From: an uncultured Bacteroides sp.
GTDB lineage: Bacteria; Bacteroidota; Bacteroidia; Bacteroidales; Bacteroidaceae
NCBI RefSeq assembly: GCF_900547205.1
Contig: NZ_URFY01000009.1
Span: forward strand, 1-64,000
Direction of reading: 5' to 3'
Length of the DNA stretch: 64,000 nt
Below, one piece after another: positions 45,487 through 53,455 of this stretch. How positions within the stretch are numbered: position 1 is the stretch's first letter; the number at the start of each line of letters is the position of its first letter. A program made the position numbers and the translations under genes. The notes under the pieces are model-generated. The model was not told the DNA's origin. It ran no database searches and was given only the letters and a program-made list of their open reading frames with translations.

Positions 45487-46896
45487 TTAAAAATGACTGC
45501 TGCCATCAAAGCAGTGCGTACACACTTTACATTTTGGCAAACCGATAGCTTCAATCAGCGTTTCCAACGTATTAAACTTTAAAGAAGTCAATCCAAAACG
45601 CTCGCCGATAATGCTTACCATCTTCTCATATTCGGGAGAACCGGTAGTAGCATATTTCGCAAGGTTCTTGTCCTCGTCTCCCTCCAACTCTTTGATGATA
45701 CGGCGGGTTATCAGCTCTAACGCATTCTTGGACGCAGAGAAGCCGACGAACGGACAAGCATAAATCAATGGCGGACAGGCGATACGCATATGCACCTCTT
45801 TCGCTCCGTAGTCGAATAGAATCTTTACATTATCACGCAATTGGGTTCCACGAACGATAGAATCGTCACAGAACAGCAGACGTTTTCCTTCAAGCATCGC
45901 ACGGTTCGGAATCAGCTTCATCTTGGCTACCAACGAACGCATCTCTTGATTGCTCGGAGTAAAACTTCTCGGCCAAGTTGGAGTATATTTAGAGATTGCG
46001 CGATGATAAGGAACTCCTTTTCCTTCGGCATATCCCAGCGCCATGCCAACCCCCGAATCGGGGATACCGCAAGCACAATCTACTTCCGATTCGTCCATCT
46101 GCCCCATCTTCATTCCACTGGTGAAACGTACTTCTTCTACGTTCTTTCCTTCATAGCAGGAAGTAGGGAAACCATAGTATACCCACAGGAATGAGCAAAT
46201 CTGCATACCTTCGTTCGGTTCGCGAAGCTGTTCTATGTGGTCGTCGTACATACGGACTATCTCACCCGGTCCCAGATAGCGGTCAATCTCATAATCCAAG
46301 TTCGGGAAACTGGATGATTCGCTTGTTGCAGCATAAGCACCGTCTTTCTTTCCAATCACGACTGGAGTACGCCCCCATTGGTCGCGTGCAGCAATGATGC
46401 TTCCGTCTTCCGTTAGCAGAAGCATGGAGCAAGAACCTTTGATGTGCTTAAAAACGTTTTCGATTCCTTCTGTAAAAGTACGACCTTGAATGATAAGGAG
46501 TGCAATCAGCTCCGTTTGATTGGTATTACTGGAGCTAAGTTCGGCGAAGTGCATATTTTGAGAAAGAAGTTCTTCCTCCAGTTGTTTGATATTGGCTATT
46601 TTGGCGACAGTGACGATGGCGAAACGGCCTAGATGGGAATTAATGATAATTGGCTGCGCATCTGTATCGCTGATAATGCCGATTCCGGCTTTTCCTTTGA
46701 ACTTGTCGAGTTCATCTTCAAACTTAGTACGGAAATAAGTACTCTCCAGATTGTGGATTGACCGGATGAAACCTCGCTCTTCGCTATAGGTAGCAAGTCC
46801 ACCGCGTTTCGTTCCCAAGTGTGAATTATAGTCTGTACCGTAGAATAAATCAGTTACGCAACTCACTCGCGAGACTGTTCCGAAAAAACCTCCCAT
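45487..46896 (-). CDS. PurF-like protein without the catalytic cysteine
   Basis: A 469-residue homologue of amidophosphoribosyltransferase. The phosphoribosyltransferase PRPP loop LLFCDDSIVRGTQ (about 355-367) is intact, and CKVCTHCFDG near the end resembles an Fe-S ligand region. The N-terminal class-II glutaminase domain begins MGGFFG where PurF has MCGVFG: the N-terminal nucleophile Cys is Gly, so glutamine cannot be hydrolysed by the usual route. The promoter at 46937-46944 and the ribosome site fix this start, so a missed upstream Cys is unlikely. It might use ammonia directly, act on another acceptor or be regulatory. It should not be taken as the main PurF without testing. The next gene is a GNAT 8 bp downstream. 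Confidence 0.85.
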   Translation of the reverse strand: MGGFFGTVSRVSCVTDLFYGTDYNSHLGTKRGGLATYSEERGFIRSIHNLESTYFRTKFEDELDKFKGKAGIGIISDTDAQPIIINSHLGRFAIVTVAKIANIKQLEEELLSQNMHFAELSSSNTNQTELIALLIIQGRTFTEGIENVFKHIKGSCSMLLLTEDGSIIAARDQWGRTPVVIGKKDGAYAATSESSSFPNLDYEIDRYLGPGEIVRMYDDHIEQLREPNEGMQICSFLWVYYGFPTSCYEGKNVEEVRFTSGMKMGQMDESEVDCACGIPDSGVGMALGYAEGKGVPYHRAISKYTPTWPRSFTPSNQEMRSLVAKMKLIPNRAMLEGKRLLFCDDSIVRGTQLRDNVKILFDYGAKEVHMRIACPPLIYACPFVGFSASKNALELITRRIIKELEGDEDKNLAKYATTGSPEYEKMVSIIGERFGLTSLKFNTLETLIEAIGLPKCKVCTHCFDGSSHF

Positions 46897-46936
46897 GTTG
46901 TTCTCTTTTAATTAAATTATTTTTAAAAAGATGGTG

Positions 46937-46944
46937 CAAAAGTA
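46937..46944 (-). promoter_or_regulatory. -7 box of the PurF-like gene
   Basis: TACTTTTG on the minus strand, predicting a start near 46934 and a leader of about 38 nt before the ATG at 46896. Confidence 0.6.
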
Positions 46945-46959
46945 CAAAAAAGAATTCGT

Positions 46960-47005
46960 CCTATAAAACAAGCGCTCCGCAAAATTTTAGATTTCTTTGC
47001 GGAGC
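46960..47005 (-). terminator. GH97 terminator
   Basis: GCTCCGCAAA (46974-46983) pairs with TTTGCGGAGC (46996-47005). On the minus strand CTTGTTTTAT follows. It separates GH97 from the PurF-like gene. Confidence 0.75.
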
Positions 47006-47062
47006 AACAACTAATATTTATTAAAAAACTGTGATTCTGAGAACAATCTTTTTACCTCTATT

Positions 47063-49222
47063 TTATTTCCATTTCTTTATTACTTTCTTATCAGCCGGGG
47101 TAGCTTCCATCAGGCTCAGGGCAAATCCCCCGCTACGTGCCAGTTTCACCGACATTTTGGTTTTGTTAGTCACAATACCTTTCTTTATCTGGTAAGCAGC
47201 GGGATTCTTCTCAAAGTCCGCATCTTCTCCGTCAGCGTAGAGCGTGGCTACATACAGTTTTCCCGGTTCAAGGAAGTCTAATTTGAAGGTAGATGTACGT
47301 GGATTTTCATCGGTGATACCGCCTATAAACCAGTTATTACTTCCTTTGGCTTTGCGCGCCACGGTGATGTAGTCGCCTGGTTCCGCTTCCAGATAGTTGC
47401 TTTCGTCCCAATCGAGGGCAACGTCTTTAATAAATTGGAAAGCATCCAAGTGGCGTTCATAGCTTTCTGGCAAATCGGCAGCCATTTGCAGAGGGCTATA
47501 CATCGTTACATAAAGAGCCAGTTGCTTAGCCAAAGTGGTTTGTACAAAGCTATGCCCGCCTTGCAGGAAAGAAAGTTTCGTATCAAAGATGCCCGGAGTA
47601 TAATCCATCGGACCACCCAGCAAACGGGTAAAAGGCAACAAAGTGGTGTGGAACGGTTTATTGCCCGCAAAGGCTTCGTATTCAGTTCCGCGTGCCGATT
47701 CATTACCAATCAGGTTCGGATACGTACGGCACAGACCTGTCGGACGTACTGCTTCGTGAGCATTTACACAAATCTTATAGTCGGCTGCTTTCTTCACTGC
47801 ATACAGATAATGATTATTCATCCATTGTCCATAGTGATGTTCGCCGCGAGGAATGATATTGCCAACATAACCGCTTTTCACGGCATTGTATCCATTGTCT
47901 ATCATAAATTGATAGGCCTTATCCAGATGACGTTCGTAGTTGCGTACGGAAGCAGATGTTTCATGATGCATCATTAGTTTCACACCTTTTTCTTTAGCAT
48001 AAGCATTCAGCATCTTCACATTGAAATCCGGATAGGGAGTTATGAAATCGAATACATAATCTTTGGATTTGCCAAACCAATCTTCCCATCCTTCGTTCCA
48101 GCCTTCTATCAATACCTGATCTAAACCATGCTGAGCAGCAAAATCAATATAACGTTTCACTTTATCGTTATTCGCAGAATGGCGTCCGTTCGGTCGGGTC
48201 TTTGAGTAATCAGTTGCGCCCAGTTTAACTGAATAAACATCATCTGTATATGACCATGAGCCTTTGCCGGTAATCATCTCCCACCACACACCGATGTATT
48301 TTAAAGGTTTAATCCATGAAACGTCTTCGTAGGCACAGGGTTCGTTCAGATTCAGCGTTAATTTGGAAGATAGAATGTCGCGTGCATCATCGCTGACAAT
48401 TATAGTACGCCAAGGTGATTGGCAGGGTGTCTGCATATATCCCTTATCTCCTTGCGCATCGGGAGTAAGCCATGATTCAAAAATCAGATTCTTGTCGTCG
48501 AGGTTGAGATGCATACAAGAATAATCTACCAAAGCAGCTTCGTGCAGATTGATATATAGTCCGTCTGCCGTCTTCATTTGAAGAGAGGTTTGCACACCGG
48601 TAGGCGAGTATGACGTTTGAGAAGCGTTTCCGGTGATTGCTCCTTTCATCAATCCGCGGATTTCAGTAAGTTTGGATTCGGTATAATCATATTCCTGAGT
48701 GTCATAGTCGCCGGGAATCCAGAAAGCAGTATGGTCGCCTGTCATGGCAAACTGCGAATGCTCTTCTTTGATAATGAAATAGTTCAGGTTCTTTTGCTGT
48801 GGAAACTCATAGCGGAATCCTAAGCCATCGTCATAGAGACGGAAGCAGATACGGATGATACGGTCCTGTTCCTTCTGGTTCAGGGTGACGGTCATTTCAT
48901 TATAATGATTGCGGATTGATTTCACTTCTCCCCATACAGGTTCCCAAGTTTCATCGAAAGCGGAAGTCTTTGTGTCGGTCAACGCAAAGCCATTCATCAG
49001 TCCTGCATCATCTTTCAGTTCCAATCCCAGTTTGGATGGTTTAATCACTTCTTTTTCTTTATAAAAGAGTTCGTACACTGGTTCTCCTTGTGCGTTGACG
49101 GAGAAATTTAGTTTTAATTGTCCGTTAGGAGAAGTGATGCCTTCGGCCATTGCCGCTGTACTTACTAAAAAAGAAAGTAGCAGACTAGCCATTGTTGCGG
49201 TCCATAGTTTCATGTTCTTCAT
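47063..49222 (-). CDS. GH97 alpha-glycosidase, SusB-like inverting type
   Basis: A 719-residue glycoside hydrolase family 97 enzyme with a signal peptide ending near AMA and no lipobox, hence periplasmic. The N-terminal beta-super-sandwich (about 28-300) precedes the (beta/alpha)8 barrel and a C-terminal beta domain. MMHHETSASVRNYE, CVNAHEAVRPTG and GNESARGTEYEAF match the glutamates that serve as base and calcium ligands in the inverting SusB group, rather than the Asp nucleophile of the retaining alpha-galactosidase group. Alpha-glucosidase activity is therefore likelier. It stands alone with its own -7 box (49254-49261), outside any visible SusC/D locus. Confidence 0.92.
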   Translation of the reverse strand: MKNMKLWTATMASLLLSFLVSTAAMAEGITSPNGQLKLNFSVNAQGEPVYELFYKEKEVIKPSKLGLELKDDAGLMNGFALTDTKTSAFDETWEPVWGEVKSIRNHYNEMTVTLNQKEQDRIIRICFRLYDDGLGFRYEFPQQKNLNYFIIKEEHSQFAMTGDHTAFWIPGDYDTQEYDYTESKLTEIRGLMKGAITGNASQTSYSPTGVQTSLQMKTADGLYINLHEAALVDYSCMHLNLDDKNLIFESWLTPDAQGDKGYMQTPCQSPWRTIIVSDDARDILSSKLTLNLNEPCAYEDVSWIKPLKYIGVWWEMITGKGSWSYTDDVYSVKLGATDYSKTRPNGRHSANNDKVKRYIDFAAQHGLDQVLIEGWNEGWEDWFGKSKDYVFDFITPYPDFNVKMLNAYAKEKGVKLMMHHETSASVRNYERHLDKAYQFMIDNGYNAVKSGYVGNIIPRGEHHYGQWMNNHYLYAVKKAADYKICVNAHEAVRPTGLCRTYPNLIGNESARGTEYEAFAGNKPFHTTLLPFTRLLGGPMDYTPGIFDTKLSFLQGGHSFVQTTLAKQLALYVTMYSPLQMAADLPESYERHLDAFQFIKDVALDWDESNYLEAEPGDYITVARKAKGSNNWFIGGITDENPRTSTFKLDFLEPGKLYVATLYADGEDADFEKNPAAYQIKKGIVTNKTKMSVKLARSGGFALSLMEATPADKKVIKKWK

Positions 49223-49253
49223 GATATAAATAAGTTAATTAGTAATCGTATGG

Positions 49254-49261
49254 CAAAGGTA
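49254..49261 (-). promoter_or_regulatory. -7 box of the GH97 gene
   Basis: TACCTTTG on the minus strand, about 29 nt of leader. Confidence 0.55.
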
Positions 49262-49435
49262 GTGACGAATAGCAAGCAAAGAACTTCTTTGTAATCAAAA
49301 TATAGAATAAAGGAAGGATAAGAAAAACATAAATATCTGTTTATTAAGATGATGCGACAATATAACTGAAGAAAAAATATAGTACCCTTCACAAAATATA
49401 AATAGCGATTGAAGGAATATCTGCCACAATATTTC

Positions 49436-49443
49436 TATATTTG
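49436..49443 (+). promoter_or_regulatory. -7 box of crcB
   Basis: TATATTTG, predicting a start near 49446 and a leader of about 46 nt. This supports the start at 49492 over the in-frame Met codon at 49441, which lies inside the box. Confidence 0.6.
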
Positions 49444-49491
49444 GTCAATTTTTTGCAGACTTCTGTAAAATATAGAACTATATACAAACAA

Positions 49492-49869
49492 ATGAGTAAA
49501 GAAATCATCTATATCTTTCTGGGTGGCGGCACGGGTAGCGTGCTGCGCTATTGCATACAGTTGCTCATGCACGAGCGAATCATGCCTTATAGTTTTCCAT
49601 GGGCTACGTTTACGGTCAACCTTCTCGGCAGCTTCTTCATCGGACTGTTCTATGCTCTTTCAGAGCGGTTCAACCTCTCCTTCGAAGTACGCCTGCTATT
49701 GACCACCGGATTGTGCGGTGGCTTCACCACCTTCTCTACTTTTTCCAACGACGGAATGAATCTGCTGAAAGGAGAATTTTATGGCACATTCATTCTCTAT
49801 ACCTTATTAAGTATAGTAATAGGATTGGTTGCCGTTATGGCTGGCGGATATATTGGAAAACAGTATTAG
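49492..49869 (+). CDS. crcB: Fluoride channel CrcB/Fluc
   Basis: A 125-residue, four-helix inner-membrane protein that exports fluoride as an antiparallel dimer. GGGTGSVLRYCIQ (about 10-22), FPWATFTVNLLGSFFIG with the conserved Asn (about 37-53), and TTGLCGGFTTFSTFSND, the phenylalanine-box region (about 70-86), are all present. The start is the Met of MSKEIIYIF; the 17 codons before it overlap the promoter. No fluoride riboswitch signature was seen in the leader. Confidence 0.94.
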   Translation: MSKEIIYIFLGGGTGSVLRYCIQLLMHERIMPYSFPWATFTVNLLGSFFIGLFYALSERFNLSFEVRLLLTTGLCGGFTTFSTFSNDGMNLLKGEFYGTFILYTLLSIVIGLVAVMAGGYIGKQY

Positions 49870-49900
49870 TTTCTCATTTCAAAGTAAATCCATATCTTTG
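49870..49900 (+). promoter_or_regulatory. Promoter of the pentapeptide-repeat gene
   Basis: TTTC at 49870-49873, a 19-bp spacer and TATCTTTG at 49893-49900. The box ends only 4 nt before the ATG at 49905, so the predicted mRNA has essentially no leader. Confidence 0.65.
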
Positions 49901-49904
49901 CCCC

Positions 49905-50567
49905 ATGATAAAGAAAAGCAGTTCAAAACCCGTCCGCGTAGTTCCTCCCATGATGGAAGAACAGGAAGTAAGCACAAGTTCATTGCAAGAATTACTTGAT
50001 AAAGAAGAGACTATTTCCAATCTTTCTTTCAGTAAAGGAAGAGAAGAAGGCATCGCCAAGCCTTATAAAAGTTTCAAGAACTGCACGTTCCGGCATCAAA
50101 CGTTCAGTGAATGCAAGTTCCGTTCGTCTCAACTGACCGACGTCCGGTTTGAGAACTGCGACTTATCCAACATTTCTTTTGCGGAAAGCTCTCTCTATCG
50201 GGTAGAATTTATCTCTTGCAAACTGCTGGGAACCAATTTATCAGAAACAACGCTGAACCATGTTCTTCTGCACGACTGCAACGCCGGATACATCAATCTG
50301 GCAATGAGTAAGATGAATCAGGTACGCTTTTCCAATTGTCTTTTCCGGAATGCGAGTCTAAATGATTGCCGCTTCACTTCCGTAGCTTTCGATAGCTGCG
50401 ATTTGGTGGAAGCCGATTTCTCCCATGCACCGCTTCGGGGAATAGACTTACGAACTTCCCGAATCAGTGGAATTACACTCAATGTCAGTGATCTGAAAGG
50501 AGTCATCATCACTTCTATGCAAGCTATGGATTTACTCCCACTGCTAGGCGTCATTATCGAAGACTGA
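49905..50567 (+). CDS. Pentapeptide-repeat protein
   Basis: A 220-residue protein. After a polar N-terminus (about 1-50) it consists of A(D/N)LxX-type pentapeptide repeats (CTFRHQTFSECKFRSS, FENCDLSNISFAESSL, ANLNDCRF-like blocks), forming a right-handed quadrilateral beta-helix of about 150 residues. A much longer upstream frame exists but overlaps crcB in another frame and is not used. The promoter at 49870-49900 fixes the start. Some family members protect DNA gyrase (Qnr, MfpA); the very cysteine-rich repeats here give no direct sign of that role. Confidence 0.88.
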   Translation: MIKKSSSKPVRVVPPMMEEQEVSTSSLQELLDKEETISNLSFSKGREEGIAKPYKSFKNCTFRHQTFSECKFRSSQLTDVRFENCDLSNISFAESSLYRVEFISCKLLGTNLSETTLNHVLLHDCNAGYINLAMSKMNQVRFSNCLFRNASLNDCRFTSVAFDSCDLVEADFSHAPLRGIDLRTSRISGITLNVSDLKGVIITSMQAMDLLPLLGVIIED

Positions 50568-50681
50568 TTTACTATTGATTGGCATTTAAACAAAAGACAT
50601 CGTCTCATTGTTATATATTAAATAAGGTCGGACTAATGACTAATGGGGAATAGCGGTTGAAAGAATACCTATATTTAGTGA

Positions 50682-50712
50682 TTTCTCGCTCCCATTCAAG
50701 TCCGTACTTTTG
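50682..50712 (+). promoter_or_regulatory. Promoter of eno
   Basis: TTTC (50682-50685), 19-bp spacer, TACTTTTG (50705-50712). The predicted start near 50715 leaves a 27-nt leader. Confidence 0.75.
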
Positions 50713-50741
50713 CATAATCTTATTCAATAACAATAGAAACG

Positions 50742-52022
50742 ATGAAAATTGAAAAAATTGTAGCTCGAGAAATTCTCGATTCAAGAGGTAACCCCACAGT
50801 AGAAGTTGACGTAGTATTGGAATCAGGCATCATGGGACGCGCATCCGTTCCGTCGGGTGCATCTACAGGTGAACACGAAGCATTGGAACTTCGCGATGGT
50901 GATAAAAAGCGTTACGGTGGAAAAGGTGTACAGAAAGCGGTTGAGAATGTAAATAATATCATTGCTCCGAAACTGATTGGTATGTCTTCTCTCAATCAGA
51001 GAGGGATAGACTGCGCTATGCTTGCATTGGACGGTACTAAGACGAAAGCTAACTTGGGTGCTAACGCTATTCTGGGTGTATCCCTTGCCGTAGCCAAAGC
51101 TGCTGCCAATTATCTGGACTTGCCTCTTTACCGTTATATCGGTGGAACAAATACGTATGTAATGCCGGTTCCGATGATGAATATCATCAATGGTGGTTCG
51201 CATAGCGACGCTCCTATTGCATTTCAGGAATTTATGATTCGTCCTGTTGGTGCTCCTTCTTTCAAAGAAGGCTTGAGAATGGGTGCCGAAGTGTTCCATG
51301 CTTTGAAGAAAGTATTGAAGGACCGTGGACTGAGCACTGCCGTAGGCGACGAAGGTGGTTTCGCTCCTAATCTCGAAGGTACGGAAGATGCGCTGAACTC
51401 TATCATCGCCGCTATCGAAGCAGCAGGATACGAACCGGGTAAAGACGTTATGATTGGTATGGACTGCGCTTCTTCCGAATTTTACCATGACGGCATTTAT
51501 GATTACACCAAATTTGAAGGTGAAAAGGGTAAGAAACGCACTGCCGAAGAACAAATCAATTACCTGGAAGAACTGATTAACAAGTTCCCTATCGACTCTA
51601 TCGAAGACGGTATGAGTGAAAACGACTGGGAGGGTTGGAAGAAATTGACCGAACGCATCGGCGACCGTTGTCAATTGGTAGGCGACGACTTGTTCGTAAC
51701 CAATGTGGACTTCCTTGCAATGGGTATTGAGAAAGGCTGTGCCAACTCTATCCTGATTAAAGTAAACCAGATTGGCTCGCTGACTGAAACACTGAACGCT
51801 ATCGAAATGGCTCATCGTCACGGATATACCACTGTTACCTCTCACCGTTCGGGTGAAACGGAAGACGCTACTATTGCCGACATCGCAGTAGCTACCAACA
51901 GCGGACAAATTAAGACCGGTTCTTTAAGCCGCTCCGACCGTATGGCTAAATACAATCAGTTGCTTCGCATCGAAGAAGAATTGGGTGATTTGGCGGTTTA
52001 TGGGTATAAGAGAATTAAGTAA
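50742..52022 (+). CDS. eno: Enolase
   Basis: A 426-residue glycolytic enzyme converting 2-phosphoglycerate to phosphoenolpyruvate. EILDSRGNPTVEVDV, GASTGEHEALELRDGD, IEDGMSENDWEGW, QLVGDDLFVTN and the signature ILIKVNQIGSLTET with TVTSHRSGETED are all intact, including Mg ligands and the catalytic Lys. Standard length, single-gene unit. Confidence 0.98.
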   Translation: MKIEKIVAREILDSRGNPTVEVDVVLESGIMGRASVPSGASTGEHEALELRDGDKKRYGGKGVQKAVENVNNIIAPKLIGMSSLNQRGIDCAMLALDGTKTKANLGANAILGVSLAVAKAAANYLDLPLYRYIGGTNTYVMPVPMMNIINGGSHSDAPIAFQEFMIRPVGAPSFKEGLRMGAEVFHALKKVLKDRGLSTAVGDEGGFAPNLEGTEDALNSIIAAIEAAGYEPGKDVMIGMDCASSEFYHDGIYDYTKFEGEKGKKRTAEEQINYLEELINKFPIDSIEDGMSENDWEGWKKLTERIGDRCQLVGDDLFVTNVDFLAMGIEKGCANSILIKVNQIGSLTETLNAIEMAHRHGYTTVTSHRSGETEDATIADIAVATNSGQIKTGSLSRSDRMAKYNQLLRIEEELGDLAVYGYKRIK

Positions 52023-52048
52023 ACTTTATTCTTATTCCTTATAAAAAA

Positions 52049-52096
52049 GAGGGTGACAAAATGATGTATCAATCAGATTTTGTCACCCTCTTCTAT
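52049..52096. terminator. Terminator between eno and the nucleotidyltransferase gene
   Basis: Stem GAGGGTGACAAAAT (52049-52062) with 52077-52090. The minus strand has a TTTTTT run after the hairpin; the plus side is weakly T-rich. It serves two convergent genes. Confidence 0.85.
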
Positions 52097-52130
52097 ATTA
52101 AAACTACTATATCTTGTCTGATATCATCAT

Positions 52131-52448
52131 TCATTGCAGAAGAACTCCATCTTTTAAAACATTATAATAAAATAAGGTTTGTCTTTTAGCTTCTTCCCAA
52201 CGCTTACGAGTCATCACAATCGGGCTTATGATAATTCCCTGCTCAAACTCCATATCATATAATGGCGCAGTTATTTTTTCTTCTTCTTCCAGAGTGATTT
52301 CATTTTTATCGAGTAATATCAACAGGTCTACATCACTATCCTGTCGTGCTTCTCCCCTAGCCTCCGAGCCATAAAGAATGGCTTGTGCATTTGGGACTAC
52401 ACGTTTTAATATATCTTTTAATGTCTCAATCAATTCTACTCTTCTCAT
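52131..52448 (-). CDS. Orphan MNT-type nucleotidyltransferase domain protein
   Basis: A 105-residue minimal nucleotidyltransferase of the MntA/KNTase fold, starting at MRRVELIETL. The active-site motif GSEARGEARQDSDVDLL (about 30-46) has the Gly-Ser and the two Asp metal ligands. Such proteins are usually the antitoxin half of MNT/HEPN pairs, AMPylating a HEPN RNase toxin encoded next to them. No HEPN gene is present on either side here, so it is an orphan or acts in trans. Confidence 0.82.
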   Translation of the reverse strand: MRRVELIETLKDILKRVVPNAQAILYGSEARGEARQDSDVDLLILLDKNEITLEEEEKITAPLYDMEFEQGIIISPIVMTRKRWEEAKRQTLFYYNVLKDGVLLQ

Positions 52449-52645
52449 ATTCTTTTTATTCGAATGAATATATACCAACTTTTTCTCATAAACAAAGTAA
52501 CAAATAAAAATTGGAATTTCCTAATATGAAAATCACTATAAAAGGACACAAAGACAAATATCGAATTTAGTTGAATTTATTGTATGTTTAACCTATGATA
52601 TTCAACGGGGTTATAAGCAGTATACAAATAATTGTCTTCATTCTT

Positions 52646-52676
52646 TTTGCGAATTACATAAATAAGGCTACATTTG
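52646..52676 (+). promoter_or_regulatory. Consensus promoter of a structured RNA
   Basis: TTTG (52646-52649), 19-bp spacer, TACATTTG (52669-52676): a full consensus match. The predicted start is near 52679, while the nearest plausible ATG is more than 220 nt away. Confidence 0.8.
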
Positions 52677-52678
52677 CA

Positions 52679-52858
52679 GCGTCTAATATATTTCCGGCGG
52701 CGGAGAAACCCGCCCCATTGTTGCATCGAGCATTTCATGTTCGTTTGCGCACTCCTATATGGCGGTTTCGCACCCCCATAGGGAGTGTCAATGCACCCCT
52801 AAACCTGCCGCCGAGTATGTTAGACAATGGGACAGGCGAAACCGCTTTCTTTTTTTAG
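52679..52858 (+). ncRNA. Predicted structured RNA or attenuating leader
   Basis: A consensus promoter precedes about 180 nt of GC-rich, highly self-complementary sequence ending in a T-run (52846-52858). Pairings seen: GTCTAA 52681-52686 with 52820-52825; CGGCGGC 52695-52701 with 52807-52813; CACTCCTAT 52750-52758 with 52778-52787 (one bulge); GCGGTTTCG 52762-52770 with CGAAACCGC 52837-52845 just before the T-run. The last pairing is incompatible in simple nesting with the first two, suggesting a pseudoknot or a switch between terminated and read-through forms. No convincing reading frame. It is 54 bp upstream of the TAG-interrupted gene at 52912. I recognise no known riboswitch core. Confidence 0.68.
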
Positions 52859-52911
52859 CTCTTCCACCCCTCCCATCAAATCAATTATTCATCTTTCAAA
52901 TTTTAATGATT

Positions 52912-53388
52912 ATGGAAAACATTCAAACTAAAGGCGTTCAGGAAGAGGTAGAAAAAGCTATGCAACAGCACATTCTTACAAGATTCGGTTCCGAAGAAGG
53001 AATGAAAACGTTTTATCTGCAACTAGCGAACATACTTCGCGTTACACTTGGTAATCCTCCAATTGGCTCAGAATGCATACGTCTAAAAAAGCTTAGCAAG
53101 AAAATTGGGCAATATAGCACTTTACTCCAAGCACTTGGCGACCATAAGTAGGAAAAAGGAGCAGCCGAAATCCAACAAACATTAGGTATCTATATGATGC
53201 AAAATGATATAGATAGCAAAGTACGCAGACAAATTAATATGGAAATAGCTTCTCAATTGCAGTTTATTGTTTATCTAGCCGGCAATACTACCTTAATTAA
53301 GCAACTTCAAGGATTATGCGACATCCATCTATCCAATTTGAAGTATTTATTGGAATCAATATCAGCACAATCTCAAAATATAGAGTGA
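52912..53388 (+). pseudogene. Hypothetical gene interrupted by one in-frame TAG
   Basis: An ATG at 52912 opens a 79-codon frame (starting MENIQTKGVQEEVEK) ending at TAG 53149-53151. The same frame continues without stop for 78 more codons (EKGAAEIQQTLGIYM, then VRRQINMEIASQLQF and YLLESISAQSQNIE) to the stop at 53388. Both halves are helical and of similar composition, so one original protein of about 158 residues is the simplest reading. It may be a nonsense pseudogene, a sequencing error, two small genes (second start at 53194) or read-through. I do not recognise the family. Confidence 0.6.
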
Positions 53389-53455
53389 TATTTTTGAGAT
53401 TCACAAACGACCGGAAGCATTCTATTACGTATCATATTATAAACAAGGATATATA

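Noticed and set aside
45487..46896. Plain annotation as purF
   Set aside because: The N-terminal Cys that defines the glutaminase is Gly; naming it purF would hide this.
49444..49491. Fluoride riboswitch before crcB
   Set aside because: The leader is only about 46 nt, AT-rich, and shows no pseudoknot core.
49599..49904. Long N-terminal extension of the pentapeptide-repeat frame through crcB
   Set aside because: It overlaps crcB in another frame and precedes the promoter at 49870-49900; the real start is 49905.
50823..51908. 361-codon open frame opposite eno
   Set aside because: Shadow of strongly biased enolase codons; the translated sequence is Ser/Thr/Cys-rich with no recognisable domain.
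52723..52815. A fifth 22-bp array inferred from recurring GCA words
   Set aside because: Spacing is irregular (19, 21, 23) and the local palindromes are better explained as helices of the structured RNA at 52679-52858.
52595..52858. 87-codon frame before the TAG-interrupted gene
   Set aside because: It spans a full-consensus promoter and the GC-rich hairpins; the peptide has no coherent domain.
52912..53388. Genome-wide TAG recoding as in some gut phages
   Set aside because: The window is chromosomal with ordinary genes, and the call would rest on a single TAG; mutation is the simpler explanation.
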